A DNA stretch of 64,000 bases from Siphonodentalium dalli (GCA_032622095.1 CP136065.1:155131577-155195576); one strand, 5' to 3'. Counted from the first letter of the stretch, positions 1 to 14,300 are shown. The notes: generated by a model from the sequence alone, not told the origin. Numbers and translations: made by a program.

Positions 1-35
1 CGCAATTTAGGAGCGTTAATTCGGATAATGCATCT
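1..35. mobile_element. Terminal fragment of TTAA-type MITE
   Basis: The window opens inside the end of a MITE of the family found complete at 28288-28777 and 36312-36761. The terminal motif CGGATAATGCATCT is followed by TTAG, a degenerate TTAA. The preceding bases resemble the right end of the 36312-36761 copy. The rest of the element lies before the window. Confidence 0.6.
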
Positions 36-281
36 TTAGCTCTCCAATAATGATATATCGCCTGTCGAAACCATCGCAGAAAAGTCCATTTAGTTCAATA
101 AACAGCCGAAAATTAATCTTGACTGAAAACATTGGAAAAGGTCGATGCGTTGAAAAATATTCTGAAAATCCTAATCTGACCTCCATATATCTTAACACTG
201 CCTAATTCCAATCGATTGCTCCCTGTTTGAGTGGACCACACTCATGTCAACATTTTTTATTCTTCAGAATCTCAATGACTA

Positions 282-861
282 CCTTACTCGTATTTGAATT
301 TGCGCAGTACTATTTTTCGCTCAGTTTTGAATTCGCGCACTTTAAATTCGCGCACTTAGCTGCGCGAATTCAAAACTAACAACAATATTTTCGTAATAAT
401 TCTGTGATATTTTCGTATATCGAGCTGACGACTGTTTCGTTTCTTTGTCATTGCTGGAGATAGTATATGTCAATATGAAACACCATCGGGCGGATTTACC
501 GTCGTATAGAGAACTGGTAACTACATACATCATCATTTCGTGGCGAACTGGAATATTATAGTATTTCTTATGCAAGCATTTCAACAATGTCTATGTTACC
601 ACGGTTTGTCGGTTGGCGTTGTGAGCAATGGTCTTGATAGTGGTTGGCCGAATGCAAATATATGCATACAGGTATATGCGTATAATGGTCTATTCAACCG
701 TTTATAATATATGTAAACTCAGCTACATAACCCTCTTGTATTTCCAATGCACCGTGGTTTAGATTAAACTTGAAAGCCGTACTATTTTTCGCTCAGTTTT
801 AAATTCGCGCACCAATGGGTGCGCGAAAAATAGTACTGCGCGAATTTAAATACGAGTAAGG
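282..861. mobile_element. MITE with 39 bp TIRs and TA target duplication
   Basis: Bases 282-320 and 823-861 are inverted copies of a 39 bp terminal repeat that begins CCTTACTCGTATTT, with two mismatches. The element is bracketed by TA on both sides (280-281 and 862-863), the target-site duplication of Tc1/mariner-type transposases. A subterminal block with GCTCAGTTTT and AATTCGCGCAC occurs at both ends in direct orientation, and near the right end GTACTATTTTTCGC also occurs inverted, giving an extra hairpin. No transposase is encoded, so this is a non-autonomous derivative. Confidence 0.75.
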
Positions 862-863
862 TA

Positions 864-2183
864 TGTATAGGGACAAGAGGGGAACTAAGGGGATGAGCTT
901 GTTCATTGACAACAAACACTGTAGTTCAGATTCAATTGGGCTGTTTATTATTATAAACATAAACAACCAATAATCAACTTAAACAAAATATATTGTCAAG
1001 AAGGTGGAGGCCAATAACCGCCCTCCCACCTGCTGATATATAACTATGTTCCATAAACATACCTAGCATCACTAATCTAGCTATTGCCTTAGTAATAGTG
1101 GTAACATATATGTAGCCATAATAACAAGTTTTGGAATTTCAAGAGACAGATTAGTGTGAGATGAAACATAAATCTCAAGCTGCTAACATAATATTGGGGT
1201 GGGAGGGTGGGAAAATGAATCCTGATAATCAAAGAAATATGGGAATTATGTTTTCACAAAAAGATATTTTTCTATTCCCGATTAAATGGAGGACAAATAG
1301 ACTGCGCATGTCCGTACATAAAACGTACGCACTGCTCTGAAAGGGGCACCACCCGTTCTGCTTGAGTTCGATGCTTTGAAAATAAAATTTATTATTTCAT
1401 AAGATTCAAGGTTTTGTTTTCATTAGGCTGGAATATTTGTGACTGATTTATTCTCCATTATATTATATGGAGGTGTGATGTTAAATTATGCAATTAAATA
1501 TAAATTTAACTAAAATTTATGATACAAACGAAGCCTTCTCTCAGAGAGTCAAGACCATAAACTATTGGGTGACAGCCCTGGCCTGGGGTGTTGTGTGACA
1601 TTATTAATTATTCTAACAGTTCTTGGTACCGAAAGGGACAGAACAGAAAATAAAATGTTCAACCCCTCAGACGTATTCAAATCCATTGATTTGTCGTCTC
1701 TTAATAATTCCTCAGATGATATTTATAATGATGATGATGATATGTGAAATTCATGATTTTTCACCCGATAGATACTGAGAAATTATTTGTTGAAAATCTC
1801 TTGCCATTTTAGGCTCGATATATGCAAAGCTTATACGTTTGCCCCTTAAATTGAATGAGACAGGGAGCTTTACGGCCGGCTTGATATATATTAAATTATA
1901 ATGTGACATAATGCGATAGATACTCTTCATTTCTCACGAAAGCATGGGTGTCAATTCCAAGTATGGTATTTCATAGAATGTTGTTAACCTATACACATGA
2001 AACAAATGACATATGTATCCCATTCTAGTTAGATTTTATAGGTATGTGCATGCTCTGTTACTTTACTGCGTGATCTGTTTCGAGTATAGAGTCTTACTGG
2101 TTGCAGTTTGATTACCCATACCATGCTAAGATACGATACTAAGATTTGATTTCAAATCGGAATTGACATCGCTATTTTTCCAG
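864..2183. other. Non-coding stretch 5' of first visible Rab exon
   Basis: No coding region with family similarity is visible. The stretch should be intron or 5' flank of the Rab gene because it ends in a splice acceptor (pyrimidine-rich tract then CAG at 2181-2183). It contains AT-rich sequence and no recognised element. Confidence 0.5.
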
Positions 2184-2335
2184 AGCCACATAATAAAACG
2201 GTGAAATTTCCAGATGGTTCAAAACTAAAATACATACTATGGGATACCGCTGGAATGGAGAAATTCAGTTCACTGACGAAAAGCTATTACGTGAGAGCTG
2301 ACGTTGCTATTGTGGCTTATGATATAACTTCCATC
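2184..2335 (+). CDS. Rab exon with switch II (WDTAG)
   Basis: The acceptor CAG ends at 2183 and the donor GTGAGT starts at 2336. Two bases complete a split codon; 50 residues follow and the exon ends in phase 0. It encodes the beta-hairpin before switch II (FPDGSKLKYILWDTAG) and the helix and strand after it (ADVAIVAYDITS). This is the standard G3 region of Ras-like GTPases, with Gln of WDTAGQE replaced by Met. Confidence 0.85.
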
Positions 2336-5300
2336 GTGAGTATAAACTATGCAAACATCTGATGAGTCCAGCGTTGCATGCATTTTAAAGTGACAAGGCA
2401 CTCGAAGTGGGTAAAATCGAAGTGGTATAAAAATCTGTCAAACATCGCAACTAAGTCCAATATAGAGAAATAATAGTCTTTGTTCTTATACTATTTTTTG
2501 ATAGTTATCAAATAACGAAATTTCGCGTGTGGAAACAATAGTTATGTAAACAAAACTATTACTGTGATTTTCAACAAACATGGCTAATTGTGAAGTAACT
2601 TCAAATATATTAGTATGAATATGATTTTCTGAATATTTTTCAATACTAGCACCTTTAAATTTCCAATGTTTACCATTAAAGACATATTATGTACTTTTTC
2701 GGGTGAACTAGATGAATGTAACATTTTACTAACATCGACGGTGTGTGTTGTCAATTTGGATATACTATTTGTAAAAATTACAACTTTGAACAAGATTATT
2801 CTCCATTTTAATTTGATCACCATACTGGAGTGTTTCACATCAGTTTAAGTTTTGATTAAATTTGGCATCATATTGGACTAATTTAGCTTCTATCGGTAAT
2901 TCCTCAGTAACATTAATGTTTACACATTACAATGGCTTTGCCATGCCAAATCTCATTATTGGACAGTTATTACTAATCAAAATAAGAACAAAGTCCATCT
3001 ATGTTTTCATAAACTTGTTAAAAATTCACGTTAATTATTTACAGACTTGTATATTATTTCGCATTCACCCACTTCGAAAGACTTGAGTCCCTCTAATTAG
3101 ATAATAATTTATTCGTTTATAAATATTCAAGTATGCACTTTAAAGTGACGAGCCTTAATTTCTTAATAAGTTATTAGTTAATTTATTCAATAACCCATTC
3201 ACATAAGTGCCCCGTTGATATATGGGAGTTGAATTATACATTTATGTACACCCATATATATGTGGATTCTTACAAACGATATACATTCAGATATGGCCAT
3301 GGACCAATTTGTAGAGATTCGGGTAATCAGCGTTGCAACTACATATTTCCATAAAACTCTTTATGAAGACACTTACCCACTACCAAATAAAATAACAACT
3401 AGATAAAAAAAAACACACACACATCCTCACACCATTTGGTGCTATTCAATTTCACATATATAAGATCATGGTAAGAGATATGTTTTCAAAAAAAAATGTA
3501 ATATTCTATAGTAACCAATCCAATCCAGCTCGGGGTGAGAATATGAAACATATTTAATTCCGAGTGATATAAGGTCATGCTGCAAGTACACCTATTTACA
3601 AATTTCAGGCTTCATTCACACCATTGGATGAAATAATCGGTCATCTCCACCAGTCTCGTAACAAACCGATGTCTATTTACTTATGTGGCACAAAAAAGGA
3701 TCAGGAAAAACACAGAAAGATACAAACTCAGGTATGTGTTCAATATTTCTATACTAAATGGAATCTCCCAGTAAGTTAAAAAATGTACAACGGAATGGTC
3801 TATTGTTCATAAGGGTGAAGAGTGACCATTATTCTGTCCTTCCGAAACCCCGGGGTTACCCCCCCCCCCGGTATAATATTCATTTGGATGTTAAGTCGAT
3901 ACAAGAAGACGACAGATACATAAAAATGCAGACGAAGCCATATTTAGAGCGCGTACACATGGCGGGCAAGAAAATATCAGGTATGCCCCATGTGACTTAA
4001 TTGACCAACGAAATAAATAATACCGGAAAATATCCGACTAAGGGTGCATTTACATTGCTAAAGAACTGTACACAGATCTACACACAGACTAATGTAAAGA
4101 CAGGCAAATCAGTTTTGATTAATTGTTACTCGGGCTTGTCGAATGTGTTTTAGTCTTCGTTGTCATTTCCAACCTTAGTGTAGGAGTGTTGGGTGGTGAC
4201 AGCTGTCAGTGGAAGGTCCTTACCTGAGGGTTTTCTATATGTAAATGACTGACCACTGAACAGTTGTCACCACGTCAACTCTTTGATCCATCGGCGATAT
4301 GGAAGCTTGATTCTCATTGGCCTCGGTGTGCGGGCATCTCTGATTGGCTTTCTTTGCCAAGAGGGTATAAGAGGCCTCACGTTTTTCCAAATCGTCGGTT
4401 CGCTCAATACATCCAACAGTGAGTTTGGGTTTCACCACCTCCAACTGGAAGTTGCCAACCCATGCATTTTTATGGCCAGTTCTTTGGAACGAAATTGTGA
4501 GACATGATTATTATAATCATTTATACTTAAGTAAAAGCGTACCCGCTTTTCACTTCCGGTATATTTCATAACTACGGGTACGAACGTTTTCACTTCCGGT
4601 TTATTTCGTAACTACGGGTACGAACGTTTTTCTTCAGCTCTTTTGTGTGATTCATTTAGATGGCACAGTTTGCTGTTCTATTTTTATACTGTATTGATGA
4701 CATACAGTAGGTAGCTATCAGTAAAGTAAATACAATAACTTCTGCACAATTCCCTCTGAATTGATACTAATATACATACGTTATACGTCTTCAATAAATA
4801 TGCCAATATCTTACTTCTTTCCCATACTGGCCCTAGGGAATGTGGTGTCCTACCTTGACCCGGGAATGAACCTGCCCCAGAGAGTCATAACCCACTAACC
4901 TCCATGCTCATAGGATCCCCAGTATACTACATTTTTGGTGCCGTGAGTAGGGATTTTAATTAATAGATATATTATTGTCATATTTAAGTAAAGTTAAGTA
5001 ACATTTGAAATTATTATATTCAGAATTTTACTTACATTTTGTTTGACTCATCATTACCCAATTTCGTGGATTCCTAAGTAGGGCAGATATGACACGACAT
5101 GTTTCAGTTGGAGGTGGGAGTGAACCCAATTTGAGTGACCCACTTGGCATACCCACATATTTAGCTAACATGATTAGCCCTCTTCCAAAGGGTTATACCC
5201 TACAAACCACTACGTCGGGATGGGGTGGAACTACTGTTACTTCAAGTGTGACATCAATGGCCTCAACTCCAATTTCATGGGGAGTAAATGTTCTTTAAAC

Positions 5301-8300
5301 TACTGTGTACCAGACACGTCATTATGCAGTAATTTAGATGCAGGGTACCCAAACAACCCTCCAGGTATTTTGACTGGACATTCTGAAATGTTCAGCCAAG
5401 ACTTATTTTCACAGTACTTACATCAACGAGAAATGGGTCATAAGCACACACTTAATAATTCTGCCACTAATGAGTTTGTTTTCAATCCAGTTTCTGAGCA
5501 TCTTTCATCTCCGAATAAATTCATCAAACCCATTGTAAACCAAGAAACGTTTAATGACAAGAAATGGGAGATAAATGACTACCTAACCCATTTCGAAATC
5601 ATCGCCAAGTTAAATTGTTGGAAGGGTCCAGAAATGGAATACCATTTATTAATAAATCTGAGAGGTAACTCACAAACAATCTTGGGAAATTTGACTCCTG
5701 ACCAAATTAATAACTACACAGTCCTCAAAAGTCTATTAACACGCCGATACAGCCAAGATCAACATTTATCTACACACCGCGCCAACTTTCGCCAATATAC
5801 CAGAAAAGCTGGTCAGTCTATTGTTGAATATATCTTACTTCTTTATAACTTGACTACCTTAGCTCGGAAAGCATACCCTGGACTACCCCACATTAACATA
5901 GAACCCTTTTTGGTAGAGCAATTCATTTGGGGTTTGTGACATCGGGAGTTAAAGAAACATGTACAGTATATGGCCATCCTGTCACTCTTAATCATGCCAT
6001 TGCATTATCCACAGAGTTTGAATCTATCGAAGGCCCATTAGATAAGCCAAGGTTACCCGGGTATGAAAGTAATGTGGAACGTGAGCGCCTTGAGAGAATT
6101 TCGTCTCTAGAAAACCAAATTAGGGATCAAAGTAAAAATCGAGGTCCTACTTCTCCTAGGCGACGGGTCACGTGCTATTATTGCAATAAAGTGGGTCATG
6201 TGGAGGCTCGCTGTCGACGAAAAATGGCAGATCAGCAGTCTGGTTTTGTAAATTCAGCACTTTATCATGAGTTGAGGAGCCCTCAGTCTGATAGAAAACG
6301 TTTCGCTAGTTCCGATATTGTACCAACGTGTTCAACACAGGCTTCCAAGACATGTTTATTTTGTCGTGGAGTGGTAACTGGTGTTTGTTGTACGTTTCTA
6401 GTTGACACTGGCTCACCTGTATCGATTTTAAATAAAAGTTTTTATGATCAATTATGTCTACCAAGTGATACATTGGACATATCTGATATGAAGCTTTCCA
6501 CTGCATCTGGACAAGACTTGAATGTACATGGATCAGTTTCGTTGGAAGTCGGTTTTCCAGCTCTTGTAGTACAGCAAAACTTTGTGGTAGCTGACGTCAA
6601 AAATTTCTGTGGCATACTTGGTTTAGATTTCCTCAAAGAGAATCGTGGAATCTTAGATGTTTGTAATAAGACATTGACTGTTAATGACGGTGAAATAAGG
6701 CTTTTTCATAGGCGCTCTTGTTCGACTGCGTGCATTGATGTTCACGAAACCGACATCTGTTCAGTTGATTCAAATGATTCACTGGCTGGAATTGGGTGTG
6801 ACGAAAATGTAGGGTATCTTGTTGGGTATGTATGTTCAGGTGGAGATGATGTATACAACCAACGAACTCCAGTAAGCTCACAAGACCCTGGCACCTTACA
6901 GGTATCCAAACCTCCTGATGAGTTGGACTCGATTGGCCATGTGCCGTCCATACCACATGCCCCCGCTGGTCGTAATTTTTCGGTAGGAGCTGTCTGCTTT
7001 GATTTTCCATACACACTCGGTTCGAGCAGTGATAGTCGTGATAGTGGTCATGGGACGATGATGGTCTCGATGTTAAAAATGATAGCATGGGTCGTGAGTG
7101 TCATAAGCAAAATGATAGTCGTGATAGTGGTCATGGGGATGATGATGGTCTTGGAGTTAACAGTGATATTTTGGTTCATGAGGGTCTCAAGCAATGTGAT
7201 AGTCTGGTGCCTCGAGTAAAACCATTGGTCACGGCAAAATCTTTGGCGGAAGAGTCTTTTGAAACCTTTGATTCAGGCAATATAGAACAATCTACGTCCA
7301 TCGTTATGGATACTTGGTGTGTTGGACAGTCGAAAATACAACACGAGGATGGCGAAATTGCATACTTAATCATGGACTCTACCCATTTATCAAGCGAGCG
7401 TCTGCTCGATCATTACTTCTGGCCGGGAGATGGGAAGTTGTCTAAGATGGGAAGGTGTATAAGCTGGGAAGGTGTCTAAGCTGGGAAGGTGTCTAAGCTG
7501 GGAAGGTGTCTAAGCTGTACACGGATGGTGCCTAACTCTAACTCTAAGCTGAGATGGGAGGAAACTGTGAACTATTGTTCGAGATCAGCAGTGAAGTTGA
7601 GTGACTGTTATAATGTTTATAAACGTGACAACGGACAGTGATATTGTGACAATGGAGAGCTGTGTCGAGTCGGTGGAAGATTCTCAAATGTGGAAAGACT
7701 GTGTGCCAGAACTCTCATGGATGTTATATATAACATTATGTCCCTTTTTAAGGGGGAGTGTTGGGTGATGACAGCTGTCAGTGGAAGGTCCTTACCCGGG
7801 GGTTATCTATATGGAAATGACTGACCACTGAACAGTTGTCACCACGTCAACGTTTTGGTCCATCGGCGATATGAAAGCTTGATTCTCATTGGCCTCGGGT
7901 GTGCGGGCATATCTGATTGGCTTTGCCAAGACCAGCGCCCCCTCACTCGAGGGTATAAGAGGCCTCACGTTTTTCCAAATCGTCGGTTCGCTCAATACAT
8001 CCAACGGTGAGTTTGGTTTTCACCACCTCCAACTGGAAGTTGCCAACCCATGCATTTTTATGGCCAGTTCTTTGGAACGAAATTGGGAGACATGATTATT
8101 ATAATTATTTATACTTAACTAAAAGCGTACCCGCTTTTCACTTCCGGTATATTTCATAACTACGGGTACGAACGTTTTCACTTCCGGTATATTTCGTAAC
8201 TACGGGTACGAACGTTTTCACTTCCGGTATATTTCGTAACTACGGGTACGAACGTTTTTCTTCAGCTCTTTAGTGTGATTCATTTAGATGGCACCGTTTG

Positions 8301-11300
8301 CTGTTCTATTTTTTATACTGTATTGACGACATACAGTAGGCAGCTATCAGTAAAGTAAATACAATAACTTCTGCACAATTCCCTCTGAATTGATACTTAT
8401 ATACATACGTTATACGTCTTCAATAAATATGCCAATATCTTACTTCTTTCCCATACTGGCCCTAGGTAATGTGGTGTCCTACCTTGACCCGGGAATGAAC
8501 CTGCCCCAGAGGGTCATGACCCACTAACCTCCCTGCTCATAGGACCCCCAGTATACTACATTATCATAGGGGCGGGTGCCAGGTTGAAAATGTCCAACAC
8601 TTGGAAAGATTGTGTCCTGGTCCCTCCCCGTGGCCAGTCATCATCATCATATTTATTGTCTAACAGCTATATATAAAAACTGCATGTAATTTAAGAAAAC
8701 AATATTGTCCTACATTTGGTCAACATTGTCATTGGAATTGTCATCAGTTGGAAATTTTACTACATTTGGTCAAATAAAGGGTGTTGTAGGGTAACTGCAT
8801 GATTTTCATTCTTTCTTCGAACCATTATCAAGTGGTATAAGGATACACTTTAAATACATGCAGCACATACAAATCGCTGTTATCTGCTGATAGTTGATAC
8901 ATTTTTATGTCTGGCCTAAACTGACACGACTCGCAGTGAATTGTCAATTACCAGAGTACTGATCAGCGAGCGTTCAATATTAGTAATCATGTTGTGATCA
9001 CAGTAATGCGCGACACGTGACTGAATACAGATCTGTATGTATAGGTTATAACCCCCTTGGGTATCTGTACAAGAAATATAGACCAAGCCGCGAAGCGGCG
9101 CGGTCTATATTTCTTGTACAGATACCCAAGGGGGTTATGACATATTTATAAAACGGTTCACACCCCAAGGCAAACACAATTGAGCCACATTCTATTCGAC
9201 GATTACCTATCAATTACCATTCAATCAAAAGTTAATTGAATGGATTGCGGTGTTACATATTCCTGTTGAATAATTGGTCAACTGTTCGTTGACAACCGGC
9301 TCACTTGCGTCTACATTATATATCAGCATTGATAAATCATTTTGTGTCCGAATTTGAGAACGTTTTACACTGATAACGTGTTTCTTGATAAAACAGATTC
9401 TTCGTTGTGACAATAAACTGTTTCAGCTGTTTAAATTATTTTTCGCCTTGTTGCCATAATGGAATTATCGTTCAGAACACAGGAGACAATGTGCCGATAG
9501 TGTTCGGACTCCGAAGTGAAACTATTCAACATTGCATGAAGTTTGTTTGATGAAATATCACCGGCATTCATAACAAAAGACGTAAGCAAACCTGTGTATA
9601 GTGCCTGTATTTTCCGCGCACATGCATGTATATTCGAAAAGTTTGTGAAATTTTCTCAACGTATCATTCTAATAATATAAAGATCATTACGTGATTATTG
9701 TGGATTATACATTCGAAACAGGTTTGGATCTCGCTCAGTTTACTTCCAATCGCCCGCCCTCCCGATAGACCAACACATATTCAACCAAAAGTGTTGGGGC
9801 CCCAAACCCATGCAGACCACCCCTATATGTCCGCTAATAATGGAATGATCCGTGTTTTAACTTCCGGAGTGACTGGTGCGATCATTATCATTGTTAGAAT
9901 TTCACACATACCGCTCTGATCTTCTTTCAGCTTACTATCCAATTAATGTCAAGTCTGTATTTTGGCCCCTTCTTCTTCCAATAAAAAAACTCCCTGCAGA
10001 AGGCTTCTGTAGGAATATTATCGCATTTGTGCGCACAGGCGGATGAGGATGTCGTTAAAATCCAATATTGGTGAATTTAAAATAAGGATATTACAAGTAA
10101 AATCATCATGAGTGGAGTTTTAAAAAATCTGTTCTGTCATCCTCAGTAGCCTGTTTTGAGCATCTCCTTCTGAAAGTCTTCCAGGAAGGTGCAAGCCACT
10201 GCCTCTTCAGATAGGGCGTTCCACACCCGTATGGCCGACGGAAAGAAGGAGTATTTATATGCATCTACTCGCACATGATGCTGAGTGTAGCGCTGGTTAT
10301 GGCCTCCTGATCTGGCGTTGGGTTTGCTCTTAACGAGTGGAGTAGCTTGATTTGTGACGACCAGTCCTTTGATACACTTGAAGAACATAGACAAGGTGGC
10401 ATCTTTTCGTTTTTCTTCAAGTGATTTCCATCCAAGGGTTTTCACCATCGTTCTTGGGCTGCTTCTCCATTGGTAGTTGTTCTGGACCATTCTGGCTGCT
10501 CTCAGTTGAACTTTCTCCAGTTTCTCGATGTTTTCTGCTGTGTGTGGGTTCCATACAGTCGATGAGTACTCTACTATTGGACGCACCATGGCATTGTAAC
10601 ACTGCTCCTTGATGTTAGGGCTGCAGTTGGTTAGGTTTCTTCCAATGAAGGCTGTTGTAGAATTTGCCTTTTTACAGATCTTAGAAACATGGTCATTCCA
10701 ACTAACATCCTCCTTGATGTTGACACCGAGATACCTTGCAGAGTTCACACATCGTAGTGATTTCCCATGAATGGTGTACTGGGTTTCCAAGACATTTGTT
10801 TCCTTTTGTTTGTTATACGTATGATCTCACATTTGTCCGCATTGAATTCCATTTGCCACTTCTTTTCCCAAAGTTGAAGGTTGTCAAGGTCTTCCTGGAG
10901 CAGTTTAGCGTCTTTTTTTGATTTTACTGTTCTGTACAGCAAGCAGTCATCTGCAAACAAGCGGGGTGTAGCTGTCACACATTTGGGAAGGTCGTTGATG
11001 TAGATAAGGAACAGTAATGGTCCCATAACTGTTCCTTGTGGTACTCCTGATGTTACAGATGTTGCTTCGGAGAGATGGCCTTCTAAGATGACTCTCTGGG
11101 TTCTGTTTGAGAGAAAATCCTTTATCCATTCCAAGATGTTGTCATTTATGCCATGTCCTGCGCACTTTTGTAGTAACCTCTGATGCGGTACCTTGTCGAA
11201 TGCCTTGGAGAAGTCGAGTAGTGCCGCGTCGATCTGTTCGCCTTTAAATAGTTCTCTTGCTAGGTCATCCACCGTCAAGAGAAGTTGAGTTTCGCATGAT

Positions 11301-14300
11301 CTGTTCTTTCTGAAGCCATGTTGAAAGCCTGTTAACTGGTCGTTTGAATCCAGATAACTGATTAGATGGTGGTGAATTATATGTTCTAGAAGTTTGCTGC
11401 ATATTGATGTTAAAGATACTGGACGGTAGTTTGATGCAGATGTTTATCTCCTTTCTTGTAGAATGGGGGTGATATATGCCTCTTTCCAGTCAGTTGGTAT
11501 TTTCCATTGGTTGATTGAGGATTGAAAGAGTTTTGTCAGCATTGGTGTAATCTCGGAAGCGACTGTTTTTAGTAGTCGTCCAGTGGCCTTATGTATGTTG
11601 ATGTTATTTAGCAATTTAAGTACTCCATTTTCGGTGACAACTATTTCGTCCACTTTATTCGCCGGGATGGGCTCAGCGGGTATATTTGTGGTGTCTTCTG
11701 TTGTGAATACTGATGAAAATTGCTGATTGAGTATCTCTGCCTTTGTGTTGGCGTCGCTGTATATAATTCCTCTTCTCTTCAGTGGTGACACTCCATAACT
11801 ATCATTCCGTTTACTCTTGATGTAAGTCCATAGTCTCTTTGATGTTATCCTCCCATCGTTTTCAGTCACTAAATCCATGATGTATTTGGACTTGGTTGCC
11901 TTGCATTGTTTGCGACTTTGATTTTTCAGTTGTTTGAAGCGTTCCCAGTCATGTTTATTCCCTGTTTTTTTGGCTTTATTGTAAGCCCGATGTTTCTTTC
12001 TTGACAGGCGCTTGATTTCTCCATTAATCCATGGTTGATGGAATATGGTGGTGCTCATTTTGAATGCAGATGTCATTGAAAGCCGACCAGAGTGTTTCAA
12101 TATCGTCTTTCACTGAGTAGTTGGATCTTAAATGTTCTGTCTGGATCATTGCTGCTAGAGATAACTCAGTCATGTCTGCCTTGGACCAGAGATATATCTT
12201 CCTTCTGGTTGGTGCCTTTTATTGTGCTGTGATGTTTGATGTCACAAAGACAGTGTCATGATCACCTAATCCCGGAGCTGGTTTACATAGGTTTATCAAC
12301 GATGGTATGTTGGCGAAGAAGGTGTCTAGGTGTCTAGGATGTTATTGCCTCGTGTTGGGAAGGTGACGATCTGTTTCATTCCACAGTCTTGCATAGTTTC
12401 GATGAAACCAGTGTTGATGACCTTCTGATATTGGTTTCCATCTACTGTTTATGTCGGGGAGGTTAGTGTCGCCTGCAATCCAGATGGTGGCATGCCTGTT
12501 TTGCTTGACTAACTTGGCTATGGCCTCACATAAGTGTTTACTGTACTCAGCGTTGTCGTCTGTCGGTCTGTAGATGGAAATAACCACAAGCTCATGTTTG
12601 TTTTTGCAACATATCGTTGAAATACAGATTCGTACAAGAAATATTGTTGGAGCAATTTGATTGGCCGAGGGGTGTGAATCGGTTTATAAACATTTCTACA
12701 GCATTGTAAACGCAGCCTAAGGCAGCGCGCTGATATTTTATCGCAAGTTGGTAATATGTGTTCACCTTGATTGGTGGCCAACTGTATCCGTTAACTAATC
12801 TCTATAAGTAGACCGGCCCCAGATGAGGGTAGTGTCACACGAAAGGGCGGAACATGTGGAAAATATATTTTTTTGACCTTTTTGGTGTTTTTGACCTGCA
12901 AATTTCAGTATAATCAGGAAAACCAATAAAATAAGACAAATGTTGAATAAAATATACTTGAATATCAGATATTTATTCTATCTGGGTTGCTTAACATTTA
13001 TGATGTGCAAAACGTTATATTATCCAACAAATTTGGTGAAAAATTCACGAAAATGCCCAAATAATGCATAAATTGCAGTGCTTTTTCAAAAAAGTTTTCC
13101 AGATGATTTCCTATAAAAAATTTTAGTATAAAGCTCTCAGTGGCGCATAAAAATTTCAGCATTATATACCTGATTTAATAATATCAACATCACAAGCAAT
13201 GATATCCAAAAATCGGATATATTTCCAAAAACTTAACCCACCCCCTTAAAACTGATTTTCTATCTGAAAAGACCTGTCAAGTCAGAATAGCCCGTTTTCG
13301 TTCCGTTTTGTTAACCAATTCAGTGTCTTATCATATATCACGGAATTAGCATGTATCTGAGAAGGTTTATGTTATGGTAGTGTCTATTTTTGTTAAAAAA
13401 AATTTTTGGGGGTAAATTAGCTAAAATTTTGATTATTTTTAAGTGAAAAATTCCCATGACTTCGTCAGTTTTATGGATACAACTGCACAACATGCACCAC
13501 AATAAGCATGAATTCTTCCCCAACATCAGACATGAAATGCTATAATCATGTACCAGACCAGAATTAAGAAATAAAGTAAAACTTAACCCTACCACAAGAT
13601 AGTGTTCTCAATGCTCTCAATTTTATGCTACACTAAACTCGAAAGGCTGTTAATACTTAAGTGGATAGAATTCATATCATAAATTGCAATAGTTCTGCCC
13701 ACGGATTATGCAATCTCATCTTCATTGTCAATTTCATCAAATGTGATGGTATCAGTCAATATAATTTCTGTGCATATAATACGGGAAGAATGGTTCGAAC
13801 AACTCAGGCTGCCTATCGGCCGTCCACCCACGAAGTGCTACACCGGGAGTGGTTGATTTGGCAACGGTTGCAAGTCTCCACTGTTTTGTTATCATGTTGG
13901 CTCGTTTTGAGTGTAGAATTAAAGATTCCTCACATGGTAGAAGTGCAGAAAGATCAAGTAGCTTCTGCTGATTCTCGAACTTCTGTGGGAACATTATCCG
14001 CCTAGCTTGATTCACTTTTCTCCAATGTTGAACATATAAGGCACATGCGTGTCACTGTCCAAAACCCAATTCGTTCCTAAATATGCAATGACTTCCATAT
14101 ATTTTGATCGTCTTTCCAGCAACTTCCAGACAAGTGTTTTTTTCCTTTTTGGAAGGTATCATTACCCGTGAAGGAATGGAACCCAATAAGTGCATTCTTC
14201 TGTACATTTGACTTGAATCATCTGCCCATTAGCATCACAATTTATTAACTATTATCAAGGGGAAATCATTTAACGTTTTCTCCAACGTGCATAAACGGCA

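Larger units (their letters stand above)
4187..8560 (+). mobile_element. Non-autonomous LTR retrotransposon (gag-protease only)
   Basis: Two long direct repeats starting TGTTGGGTG and ending CTACA (4187-4931 and 7759-8560) bracket 2.8 kb. A primer-binding site follows the left LTR and a purine tract precedes the right one. The interior encodes a Gag, a zinc knuckle and an aspartic protease, but no reverse transcriptase, RNase H or integrase, so it must borrow them. The five bases outside each end (AGGAG and TTATC) do not match, so no target duplication is visible. The LTRs differ by indels, so it is not recent. It sits sense in Rab intron 2. Confidence 0.85.

Noticed and set aside
1565-1747. 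Frame starting GDSPGLGCC, reminiscent of a GTPase P-loop
   Set aside because: It lacks the GK[ST] of the P-loop, no splice donor or acceptor fits, and the following sequence does not look like a Rab helix. Treated as chance.
5285-5298. Programmed frameshift at the first gag frame change
   Set aside because: Codons GTT CTT TAA do not form an X XXY YYZ heptamer, so an indel mutation is the simpler reading.
4182-8565. Target-site duplication of the gag-protease LTR element
   Set aside because: The five bases on each side (AGGAG and TTATC) do not match, so no duplication is claimed.
9048-9138. microRNA precursor
   Set aside because: A perfect long stem with TA-like flanks is more typical of a MITE; nothing shows processing.
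13661-14005. ORF shared with 18172-18471 on the other strand
   Set aside because: The similarity is explained by the inverted DNA repeat; flanking residues diverge and no domain is recognisable.
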